Both the position numbers and the translations under genes were made by a program. From NCBI GenBank assembly GCA_030674155.1, contig CM060326.1:37450393-37470392 (forward strand): a stretch of DNA of 20,000 nt, read 5' to 3'. The notes under the pieces were generated by a model. The model ran no database searches. It was not told the DNA's origin and was given only the letters and a program-made list of their open reading frames with translations. Positions within the stretch are counted from its first letter, which is position 1. Each line of letters begins with the position of its first letter. This document shows, piece by piece, positions 10,244 through 17,050 of the stretch. The DNA comes from Stramonita haemastoma (Eukaryota; Mollusca; Gastropoda; Neogastropoda; Muricidae).

Positions 10244-10306
10244 AAAGCAAATTTATTGCTTACTCAATGTACCATCTGGAAATAAAATTTTGATTTGATT
10301 TGATTC
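10244..10306 (+). mobile_element. Retroposon 3'-end fragment (tail type 2, copy 1)
   Basis: AAAGCAAATTTATTGC, TTACTCAATGTACCATCTGG, AAATAAAATTTTGA, then a TTTGA tandem tail. The same core with a different short tandem tail (CTTTAGACTTTGACTTTGAC) occurs at 15831-15902. An AATAAA signal followed by a short tandem tail instead of poly-A is typical of some non-LTR retrotransposon 3' ends. The copy is flanked on both sides by CT arrays. Confidence 0.7.
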
Positions 10307-10310
10307 TCAT

Positions 10311-10345
10311 CCTCTCTCTCTCTCTCTCTCACTCATCTTCCTCAC

Positions 10346-10411
<66 letters not shown>
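10311..10411. repeat. (CT)n microsatellite
   Basis: Two pure CT runs separated by CACTCATCTTCCTCAC, directly 3' of the tail type 2 retroposon end. Confidence 0.97.
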
Positions 10412-10412
<1 letters not shown>

Positions 10413-10710
10413 AGCAATGACAATAAGTTGTTAAAGCGTTAAAATCTCTCTCTCTCTTTCACAGAGGTTGTATTAAAAAAAAAAAAAGCATATTTTTCAT
10501 TGTATTTTCGTTTCCCCAGTAGTCGTTCCTGTTGTCTTTGATGCTGTGAGATCAGAGAGATCACTCAGATCAGCTTTCCTAATTCTTTCATGGGACAGCG
10601 TAAAGGATTTTCCATTCGTCAGCTGTCTTGTTAGGCAGCTATCTATAATGGCTACCTAACTGTCTGGTCATGATGGCGGACGGACATTTATTTATTTATT
10701 CTTTTTTTAT

Positions 10711-10918
10711 TTATTCTTTTATATCGAGGATAATGGAACAAGCACTCGTTTGCTTTTTTTACATCTAGTCCCTGTGTGTATGCAGTTTTATAAATTTTGT
10801 CATTTGTTCCCACCGGTACACGATGGCCTTTTCTTATGAAAAGCGGAACAAGATTTAACGTGTGCGCAAGATGTTCTGCGTGCGTTCGCACACGGGGCCT
10901 CGGTTTATAGTCTTATCC
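10711..10918 (-). mobile_element. SINE family A, 3' body (A2)
   Basis: The plus strand runs TTATTCTTTTATATCGAGG (reverse of the 3' end), CGGAACAAGATTTAACGTG, CAAGATGTTCTGCGTGCG, TTCGCACACGGGG, CCTCGGTTTATAGTC. It follows A1 closely but lacks the tRNA head and stops at TCTTATCCGG. TTTATTTATTC repeats at the 3' boundary (10686-10715) may be its tail. It is 5'-truncated, as is usual for LINE-mobilised copies. Confidence 0.85.
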
Positions 10919-10939
10919 GGTCTCATTCGAAGTCTTATG

Positions 10940-11290
10940 CGATGTACATTAAGCGCCAAGATGATAGAAAACAGGTTTTTGTTTAAGAATTCCTTCATCG
11001 CAAGTTCAATTCTTGCCAGTATGATAGGGAACTAGGGATGGGATTTTTTTGTACCTGCGATGTCAACTGCAGGTGCATACCTGCTAGTGCCTTAATTCCC
11101 ATCCTGTATGTTTGCACACATGCAAAAGATTTTTTTTTAATGCGCATTAATCCTATCAGTCATTTCAGCGTTCGGTGGGTTACAAAAACACAAACATACC
11201 CAGCATGCAACCTCCACAATGAAATGAGCTGCTCTGAAGTTTGAATGTGTAGGCTGAGGCCAGCGGGCATACCTTCAAAATGGCAAGCAC
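10940..11290 (+). mobile_element. SINE family B (B3), with a central insertion
   Basis: AAGTTCAATTCTTGCCAG (a decayed B-box region), ATGGGATTTTTTTG, CTGCTAGTGCC, AGCGTTCGGTGGGTTAC and CCCAGCATGCAACCTCC follow the same order as the minus strand of 13345-13515. The terminal module GCGGGCATACCTTCAAAATG at about 11258-11278 resembles the GCGGATACCTTCATAG module of B4. About 45 bp of extra sequence lies in between. The tRNA-like 5' portion before 11000 is too eroded to see an A box. Confidence 0.7.
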
Positions 11291-11349
11291 AGGAGACCCA
11301 GATACTATGCACCACACCCATGAAGGGAACAGACAGAAAGAGAGAGAGA

Positions 11350-11403
11350 CTTCGACTTCAGACTCAGACTTTTACTGTACATCGGCCTTAGGCCACAATA
11401 CAA
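11350..11403 (-). mobile_element. Retroposon 3'-end fragment (tail type 1, copy 2)
   Basis: On the minus strand TGTATTGTGGCCTAAGGCC and GATGTACAGTAAAAG are followed by TCTGAGTCTGAAGTCGAAG tandem-like tail and then (CT)n. It shares its core with 1073-1100. As in that copy, a CT/AG array lies at its 3' end. Confidence 0.65.
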
Positions 11404-11448
11404 GAGAATGGTGGATGTAGAGAGAGAGAGAGATTTAATTTGATTGAT

Positions 11449-11594
11449 TTATTCTTTTATATCGAGGTAATGGATAAGACTCTGTGCTTTTACATCCAGT
11501 CCCGTGTGTATGCACTTTGTAATGTCATCTGTTCCACCGGCACACGATGCCTACTCTACGAAAAGCGGAACAGGATTTAACGTGTGGCAAGATG
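11449..11594 (-). mobile_element. SINE family A, truncated body (A3)
   Basis: The plus strand carries TTTATTCTTTTATATCGAGG, TGCTTTTACATCCAGTCCC, GAAAAGCGGAACAGG and ATTTAACGTGTGGCAAGATG. It then breaks directly into (AG)n at 11595. Several single-base deletions relative to A1 and A5 suggest an older copy. AGAGATTTAATTTGATTGAT at its 3' side may be the remnant of its tail. Confidence 0.82.
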
Positions 11595-11659
11595 AGAGAG
11601 AGAGAGAGAGAGCGAGCGAGCGAGAGAGGAGAGAGAGAGAGAGGAGAGAGAGAGAGAGG
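11595..11659. repeat. (AG)n array with GAGC interruptions
   Basis: AGAG runs with GCGAGCGAGCGAG in the middle, fused directly to the broken 5' side of SINE A3. Confidence 0.95.
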
Positions 11660-11974
11660 GTAATAAATTGTTTTGAAATTATGTATCAGGGGCGTAATTC
11701 TCCTCATCACTGGTAGATTTTAGGCAAAAATTTTTACAATCTCACCATTCATATGTTACAGCATTTGCCAGTGTTTTAGCCTTGAGCATACCTTCATAAT
11801 ATGAACAATAAGATTTCTGTTATTGATCTTGTGAGAGTTTTTTTTGTTGCTGCTTACATTACAGCATGTGGAACATTTTATACGGCTGTGTCATGTATGA
11901 CAAAAAAATCGATGACCAAACATGTTGCTGTTGAACATACAGCGTTAGAGTAAATCATCATCATCAGCTCCAGC
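11660..11974. other. AT-rich unique sequence, nothing recognised
   Basis: No repeat shared with the rest of the window and no supported reading frame. Confidence 0.5.
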
Positions 11975-12066
11975 AGCAGAGAGACAGACAGACAGACACA
12001 GACACACAGACAGGCAGACAGACAGACAGGCAGGCAGACAGACACACAGGCACACAGCACGCACAC

Positions 12067-12120
<54 letters not shown>
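11975..12120. repeat. CAGA/CAGG array merging into (CA)n
   Basis: GACAGACAGACAGACACAG and CAGGCAGACAGAC units to about 12060 merge into pure (CA)n at 12068-12120. Confidence 0.97.
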
Positions 12121-12123
<3 letters not shown>

Positions 12124-12161
12124 ACTATCATATCAGATTAATTATTTATTTTTAAATATAT

Positions 12162-12162
<1 letters not shown>

Positions 12163-12204
<42 letters not shown>

Positions 12205-12216
12205 TAATAATAATAA
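12163..12216. repeat. (AAT)n trinucleotide array
   Basis: About 17 AAT units with one AAC interruption. Confidence 0.96.
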
Positions 12217-12289
12217 ATGGAATTTATATTTATGTAGACTTATTTGACACAGTAAAACAAACATCTTTTGCGTGTCTGTGTCTATCTCT

Positions 12290-12605
12290 ATGTGTGTCTG
12301 TGAATGTGTGTGTGTGTGTATGTATAGGCAGTATTGTGTGTTGTCCCTCCCTGATCTAATGGTAAGCCCAACGTCATCAGCTAAACTGCCTCACCCTCGG
12401 ATCAATAAAGCCCTATCCCACACTGCCACCAAAGTGCCTTTATTTCGCAGGACACGAACTTCGCTGGCAATAAATCGAATTTTGATCAGCGCTGTAAGAC
12501 GTCTCCCCCACCCCCACCCCCTCCCCACCTCCCCTTCCTGTTCTCATCTTTGCTCTACCTCTAGCATCCGCAGACTTCCGCTCCTTTCGAAACGGTTTTT
12601 TGTTT
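12290..12605 (+). repeat. Interspersed repeat family C (C1)
   Basis: A GT-rich leader (12292-12318) is followed by AACGTCATCAGCTAAACTGC, CTCACCCTCGGATCAATAAAG, CCCTATCCCACACTGCCACC and CTTCGCTGGC. After a C-rich insertion at about 12503-12540 comes AGCATCCGCAGACTTCCGC. The same modules in the same order are at 17051-17262 (AACGTCAGTGTCCAAAATC, GGTCAATGAAGTGCTATCCC, CACACTGCGAGC, CTTGCTGGC, ACGTCAGCAGAATTTTTTC). No reading frame or tRNA boxes are seen, so the class of element is unknown. A (TTTG)n run lies at 12597-12616. Confidence 0.65.
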
Positions 12606-12674
12606 GTTTGTTTGTTTTGGGGGGAGCGTTTGGTCAGCATAATTTTTAGCATCATGAAACAACAACTCGTACAG

Positions 12675-12710
12675 ACGGACAGACAGATAGACAGACAGAC
12701 GGGCAGACAA
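12675..12710. repeat. (CAGA)n short array
   Basis: GACGGACAGACAGATAGACAG units directly at the 5' side of SINE A4. Confidence 0.92.
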
Positions 12711-12913
12711 GATGAGATTAAAACCGGGCCTGTGTGCGAAGCCACAGAACATTCTGCAACACGTTAAATCCTGTGCCGCTTTTCGTAAGAGTAGGCCATT
12801 CGTGTGCTGGTGGGAACAGATGACAATATTTACAAAACGCATACACACGGGACTGGTGTAAAAAAAAGCACAAGAGTGCTAATTTCATTATCCTCGATAT
12901 AAAAGAATAAATC
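12711..12913 (+). mobile_element. SINE family A, 3' body (A4)
   Basis: The plus strand reads GATGAGATTAAAACCGGG, GTTAAATCCTGTGCCGC, TTTTCGTAAGAGTAGGCC, CACACGGGACTGG, and TTATCCTCGATATAAAAG with AATAAATC. It is a headless copy, truncated at the body start near GGATGAGAC. It forms the left arm of an inverted pair with A5. Confidence 0.87.
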
Positions 12914-12971
12914 AATATAATTAAGTCAAACAGACAGAAGAAGAATAACTAAAGTGGTAGTTATTTTTTTT

Positions 12972-13190
12972 AATTATATCTTTTATATCGAGGAATACAG
13001 AATAAGCAATCATGTGCTTTTTTTCATCCGTCCCGTGTGTATGCAGTTTTGTAAATATTGTCATCTGTTCCCACCGGCACACGATGGCCTACTCTTACGA
13101 AAAGCGGAACAGGATTTAACGTGTGCGGAAGATGTTCTGCGTGCGTTCGCACACGGGGCCTCGGTTTATAGTCTCATCCGAAGGACGTCC
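12972..13190 (-). mobile_element. SINE family A, 3' body (A5)
   Basis: The plus strand is the reverse of the body, from TCTTTTATATCGAGG to GTCTCATCCGAAGGACGTCC, including GAAAAGCGGAACAGG and GTGCGTTCGCACACGG. It closely resembles A1 and A2. The 5' side breaks directly into (AG)n at about 13196. It is separated from A4 by about 58 bp and lies in the opposite orientation. Confidence 0.87.
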
Positions 13191-13249
13191 GAAGGTAGAG
13201 AGAGAGAGATACCTAGTGTTTGCTATGTATGTCTGCTTGATTTTTTTTT

Positions 13250-13568
13250 TCGTTTCTCGGCTAGATCTCCGAGGTTCATCAATTGTGAGATTTTGTGTAT
13301 GTGAAAATGTTCGCTCACTATGAAGGTATCCGCACTGCGACTTCAGGAATGTATGCTGGACGTTTTTTTGTGATTCCATAATCCAACGAACACTGACATC
13401 AATTACGGAGTCTTTAACGGATTTAAGGAACGGGCAGTTCTGAACTTGAAGCTCACCTGGTAGATGGTAAAAAATCCCATGCTTAATTCAGCAGACGCTG
13501 CCGAGATTCAAACCCATGGACCATGGTTGTTGAAGATGGTCCTCTCCTACTCGGCTACAGCATCTGTC
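13250..13568 (-). mobile_element. SINE family B, near full-length copy (B4)
   Basis: On the minus strand the 5' end folds like a tRNA. An A-box match TAGCCGAGTAGG lies at 13546-13557 and a B-box match GGGTTTGAATCTC at 13503-13515. An acceptor-like stem AGATGCTG / CAGCGTCT and an anticodon-like stem GACCAT / ATGGTC are visible. The body then runs ATGGGATTTTTTACCATC, GTGTTCGTTGGATTATGG, CCAGCATACATTCCTGAAG, GTGCGGATACCTTCATAG and CACAAAATCTCACAATTG, ending at ATCTAGCCGAGAAACG and an A run. Length is about 315 bp with no coding capacity. It is the reference copy for B1-B3. The anticodon loop is not normal (about 11 nt), so it is a SINE head and not a functional tRNA gene. Confidence 0.82.
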
Positions 13569-14180
13569 GTATACAGGAATGAAAATCAGAACGTGGCATG
13601 TTGGTTGTTGTTTTGTTGGGGGTCCTTTTTTCACTTAATTGACCATGAAGATCGTACACGTATATGCCATACTTGATCAATCAAGTATTATAAATATATG
13701 CTAACTCAAAGCATTTCCTTCAGATCCAGTATGATTAAGAATTGATTCCATTGTTTGCATTTTTCATAAGGCTACTTCTTCCATATAAATAATGATACAA
13801 AGATGAAAGATATGGAAACAAAAAAATTAAAGCAATAAAATGTGAAAAAAAAATTAAATGGTATTTTGGGGCCAACTATTTTGTTCCATTTTCTACCTTA
13901 GTTGTGCTTTTTTTCCTCTAAAACAAAAAAAATCACAGAAAAAAAAAGGAGAAACGCGATGAATAACTCTGCAAAAAAAAACAGGAAGAAATTATTGCTG
14001 TTTATTCACAGACTCCTGGAATGAGTAAAGATAATATTTCCTTTTCTTGTCATTTTCATCCTTTTCTTTTTCTTCTGTTCCTCGTTGTTTCTCCAGTCTA
14101 CTTTTTTTATTCACTCTAACAACATAAAAAAATTGATATTATCATCAAGAGAAAATTCATTCTTTGTCTGCCTGCCTGCC
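13569..14180. other. AT-rich sequence, possible diverged partner of 17440-17830
   Basis: A/T-rich with many short A or T runs. From about 13840 the texture and a few anchors (ACAGGAAGAAA, GTCTACTTT, CATCAAGAGAA followed by a tetranucleotide zone) recur in order at 17440-17830. No gene is recognised. Confidence 0.45.
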
Positions 14181-14256
14181 TGTCATCCTTCTATATATCC
14201 ATGTACATTTGTATTAATTTTATGTATATACGTATGTTTGTATGTATGTATGTATC

Positions 14257-14339
<83 letters not shown>

Positions 14340-14371
14340 GTCTGTCTGTCTTCTATCTGTGTATCTCATTA

Positions 14372-14447
<76 letters not shown>

Positions 14448-14525
14448 GTGTGTGTGTTACATATATTTATATATATAATGACCTTGCTGTTCTCTGTACT
14501 GATCTCTATGCCATAAAAATCATAA

Positions 14526-14620
<95 letters not shown>
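14181..14620. repeat. Compound array: TGCC/TATG, CT, AT, CA
   Basis: CTGCCTGCCTGCC and TATGTATGTATGTAT units, then (CT)n at 14256-14336, (AT)n at about 14376-14447, and a very long (CA)n at 14528-14618 with no interruption. Frames across this on both strands are artefacts. Confidence 0.98.
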
Positions 14621-14621
<1 letters not shown>

Positions 14622-14823
14622 TTTCAAGCAGTCAACAGAAATGGAGAGAAGGCGGATGAGGAAAGTGGGTTGACGTTTTGGAGATGTGATGAAGCAGAAT
14701 ATTGTTTCGCTATGATATCAAACCCCTCTGTGGCGATAGTGATGAATCTTCATCTGCGCTTTCTTGTCCAGAGATTGGAGCGCGAGGGGACTCTGGAGGT
14801 CTGTGGCCCAGTGGTTGAGAGAT
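14621..14823. other. Short unique segment before the tandem duplication
   Basis: No repeat family or reading frame is supported. TGGCCCAGTGGTTGAGAG at 14802-14819 resembles a tRNA A box, but no B box follows at the right distance. Confidence 0.45.
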
Positions 14824-15004
14824 TCGATTTGATCTGCTTTCTTCAGGGTTCTCTGTCTCCCTGGAGGGGTCACACGAAAATGTAGTTTGACAAGAGTATT
14901 AGAGGTGGAAATGCTTGTTGCAAAGTAGTATTGGATCTGCTTTCTTCATGCTTTTCTGTCTCTCAAGAGGGGCAACCGAAAATGTGATTTGACGAGAGTA
15001 TTAG
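14824..15004 (+). repeat. 103-bp tandem duplication, second unit split by SINE A6
   Basis: Unit 1 contains GATCTGCTTTCTTCAGGG (14831), CACACGAAAATGTAGTTTG, GAGTATTAG and AGGTGGAAATGC. Unit 2 contains GATCTGCTTTCTTCATGC (14934), CAACCGAAAATGTGATTTG and GAGTATTAG, then is interrupted after 15004. It resumes at 15491 as AGGTGAAAATGCTGTCG and AAAGTAGTTG. The unit-1 sequence gives the pre-insertion state of the site. Confidence 0.8.
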
Positions 15005-15360
15005 GGGACGGGGTAGCTCATTGGTCAGAGCACTCGCTTTCCTCCTAGCCAATGTTTATCAGTATCGAGAGTGGTTACCAATATTGGATGGGTGACGGTT
15101 TGCGCGCCATGGCTTCAGTACAGTACCCCAGTCCACCCAGCTGTAAATGGGTACCTGCGTCTTTTGGGTTCTTTGGATGAGACTATAAACCAAGGCCCCG
15201 TGTGCGAACGCACGCAGAACATCTTGCGCACAGTTAAATCTTGTTTCGCTTTTCGAAAGGTATGCCGTTCGTCGGAAGAACAAAATTGACAAAACTACAT
15301 AGCACACGGGACTAGATGTAAAAATAGCACTGAGTGCTTATTCCATTATCCTCGGAAAAA
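15005..15360 (+). mobile_element. SINE family A body with a different 5' head (A6)
   Basis: The 5' end has a clear A-box region, GGTAGCTCATTGGTCAGAGC (15011-15030). A decayed B-box region lies near 15053-15064. GTGGTTACCAATATTGG, ATGGGTGAC and then a TACCC...GGGTAC stem (CCACCCAGCTG in its loop) follow. From GGATGAGACTATAAACC the sequence is the family A body, ending at ATTATCCTCGG and A5. The head does not match that of A1. Either family A exists with more than one head, or the A body is inserted in, or fused to, another SINE whose 3' end is 15361-15488. Confidence 0.8.
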
Positions 15361-15488
15361 AGTCAGGAGGGCAGAGGAGATGGGGACGCCGCGTCAACAT
15401 GCTGGCCCCTAGAGAAGCTTAGGTCTATGATGCCTCGCTCCCCTACGACCACAGAGGTTATGGAACGCCTTTCACCTTTACCTTTTTT
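15361..15488 (+). mobile_element. Possible 3' end of an outer SINE
   Basis: Sequence between the A body and the resumed tandem unit at 15491: GGGGACGCCGCGTCAACATG, CCCCTACGACCACAGAGG, then TTATGGAACGCCTTTC and an ACCTTTACCTTTTTT tail. It lies wholly inside the interruption of the 103-bp unit, so it arrived with, or before, the adjoining SINE sequence. The tail-like end favours a retroposon 3' terminus. The family is uncertain. Confidence 0.5.
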
Positions 15489-15699
15489 ATAGGTGAAAAT
15501 GCTGTCGTAAAGTAGTTGCTTTGGTGTGATGATGGTGATGGCTGGTTCTTGGTCTACGAGAATTCATGATAGGAAAGGAGATGGTTGGAGTTTCTGCAGG
15601 TCTTCTGGTGACTGACGAGGACGATGTGTGAGGAGCACGTTCTGCTCCATCCTGGGTAGATGAAGGAAGGAACTGTAGAACTGCTGTCTTTGTTCCATA

Positions 15700-16200
15700 G
15701 ATCCTGCACCCCTTATACTTCTCTCTGGCTGCGTCGCTTCTCTAAAGTTCAAACTTTTTTCTGCTGGCTTTTTTGGATGGAGTAACGCCACTTCTCCCAT
15801 TTAAGTGCAAGATAGATGGCTTGATAAACAAAAGCAAATTTATTGCGTACTCAAAGTACCATCTGGAAATAAAATTTTGACTTTAGACTTTGACTTTGAC
15901 TCGATGCTTTGTCTGATGCTGGATCCCGGCCATTGACAGCTACTGATTTTCCAGTTGGTCTCTGAAGCCTTTCCTGGGAGCGCCACAGTCCAATCCAATG
16001 ATGCTGCTTAGAGCCCCGCCGCCACAGTCCCATTTGTCCAGTTTCGACAGGCCAAAGAACACAGCTTTAGATTTTCGTGTGTCTTCCACCCTTGATACAT
16101 GTCCAGTCCAACAAAGTTGTTGCTGCTTCAATGTGGACACTAGACCGGGCAGGTCGGCTGTTCGAAGAACTTCTGTGTTAGTTACGTAGTCTTACCACAA
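15700..16200 (-). pseudogene. Decayed non-LTR retrotransposon, C-terminal part of the reverse-transcriptase ORF
   Basis: The minus strand from 16188 translates as DYVTNTEVLRTADLPGL, STLKQQQLCWTGHVSRVED, TRKSKAVFFGLSKLDKWD, and then APRKGFRDQLENQ and a stop. The order N-TEVL, then LxWxGHVxRxxD, then K-FFGL, then GAPRKxFxDQL is the conserved C-terminal tail of reverse transcriptases of many animal non-LTR retrotransposons. A 14-residue insert flanked by a repeated GGACTGTGGCG (about 15984-16030) separates DKWD from APRK. After the stop, LSMAGIQHQTKH keeps the family pattern. The frame is then broken by a retroposon tail (15831-15902). Beyond that it resumes as WEKWRYSI, a frameshift, KKASRKKFEL, a stop and RSDAAREK (down to about 15700). 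Homology ends at about 16201, where a family C module begins. It is a dead fragment. The clade is not resolved from this piece. Confidence 0.85.
15831..15902 (+). mobile_element. Retroposon 3'-end fragment (tail type 2, copy 2)
   Basis: AAAGCAAATTTATTGC, GTACTCAAAGTACCATCTGG, AAATAAAATTTTGA, then a CTTTAGACTTTGACTTTGAC tail. Same core as 10244-10306 with a different tandem tail. It lies opposite in sense to the reverse-transcriptase remnant and interrupts its reading frame, so it inserted later. Confidence 0.75.
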
Positions 16201-16402
16201 TATTTTTTCATCGTCTATTAACATATAGCATCAGCAGATTTTTTTTCTCTTTTTCTAAACCTTTTCTTTTTCATATAGTTCTTTTTTTTTCTTAAGAAAC
16301 AAATTATAGAAGAAAAAAAACCGCAAATTAAAGAGAGGAAGAAAGAAAGAAAAAAAAACTTATAAACCAAGCAACAAACAAACAGACAAACAAACAAAAC
16401 AC
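16201..16402 (+). repeat. Interspersed repeat family C, 3' module only (C3)
   Basis: About 200 bp shared with 17197-17394 in the same orientation: CATCGTCTATTAACATA, GCATCAGCAGATTTTTTTTC, TTTTTCTAAACC, TTCATATAGTTC, TTCTTAAGAAACAAATTATA, GCAAATTAAAGAGAGG, CTTATAAACCAAGCAACAAAC. The match starts exactly where the retrotransposon fragment ends and contains a TTTCTTAAGAAA palindrome. The class is unknown. Confidence 0.85.
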
Positions 16403-16503
16403 TTGATGCCAAGGATGGGATGATGGCAACGATGATGGGAGACTGCTCCAACAGCCTGGTCAGCCCCCAGTACAGGAAAATTCAGAAATCGCTGGCCGAG
16501 AAG
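16399..16503 (+). CDS. Possible coding exon fragment, product unknown
   Basis: The frame reads LDAKDGMMATMMGD, then CSNSLVSPQYRKIQKSLAEK, ending AAG followed by GTTGGG, a plausible but weak splice donor at 16504. Codons such as GAC, TGC, TCC, AAC, AGC, CTG, GTC, AGC, CCC, CAG, TAC and AGG favour C or G in the third position, unlike the AT-rich and repetitive DNA around it. There is no convincing acceptor upstream: the preceding sequence is A-rich, not pyrimidine-rich. An ATG at 16420 could be a start. I do not recognise the protein. It could be a first exon, a piece of an old processed copy, part of an unrecognised transposon ORF, or chance. It sits between family C module C3 and a GT array. 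Confidence 0.25.
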
Positions 16504-16562
16504 GTTGGGGGGCGGGGGCTTGAGGGGAAGATTATGTGGGTTCAGAAAATAATGAGTGTAAG

Positions 16563-16623
16563 TCTGTCTCTGTGTCCCTCTGTGTGTGTGTCTGTGTGTG
16601 TGTGTGTGCGCGCGCGCGCGCGT

Positions 16624-16687
<64 letters not shown>

Positions 16688-17050
16688 TTGTGTGTGTATG
16701 TGTGTGTGAGAGAGAGAGAGAGTGAGGGGTGTGTCTGTGTGTGTGTGTGCGCACGCGCGTGTGCATGCTCTTCTTATGCCCATGCACGTATGCATGTGTG
16801 TGTATGTTCAATGCAGGTGTGTTCACACATGTGTGCAATGTGTGTGAGGTGTGTGTGATATGTGTGTGTGTGTTTGTATGTGTGAGTGTGTGTGTGTGGT
16901 ATGTGTGTGTGTTTGTATGTGTGTGTGGATGTGTGTGTGTGTTGCTTTGTGTGTGTGAGTGTGTTGGATATGTGTGTGTGCTTTGTGTGTGTGTGTGTGT
17001 GTGCGTGTGTGTGTGTGTTTGTGTGTGTATATATGTGTGTGTGTGTGTTG
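16563..17050. repeat. (GT)n / (GC)n / (AG)n compound array
   Basis: An uninterrupted alternating pyrimidine-purine run from about 16593 to 16685 includes (GC)n at 16608-16622 and GTGCAC. A short (AG)n follows at 16708-16722, then imperfect GT-rich sequence with GTGTGTTTGTATG units to 17050. Frames on both strands are artefacts. Confidence 0.98.

Noticed and set aside
12272..12649. 125-codon plus-strand frame
   Set aside because: It spans family C repeat, a C-rich low-complexity block and a TTTG array, all of which have non-coding explanations.
13503..13557. Genuine tRNA gene on the minus strand
   Set aside because: A and B boxes and stems are present, but the anticodon loop is too long, the T stem pairs poorly, and the segment continues into a repeated SINE body.
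14802..14819. tRNA A-box-like word TGGCCCAGTGGTTGAGAG
   Set aside because: No B box at the required distance and no repeated body after it.
15564..15800. 78-codon minus-strand frame as a separate small protein
   Set aside because: It is a shifted reading of the decayed retrotransposon tail. The frame beside it keeps the family pattern KKASRKKFE and RSDAAREK.
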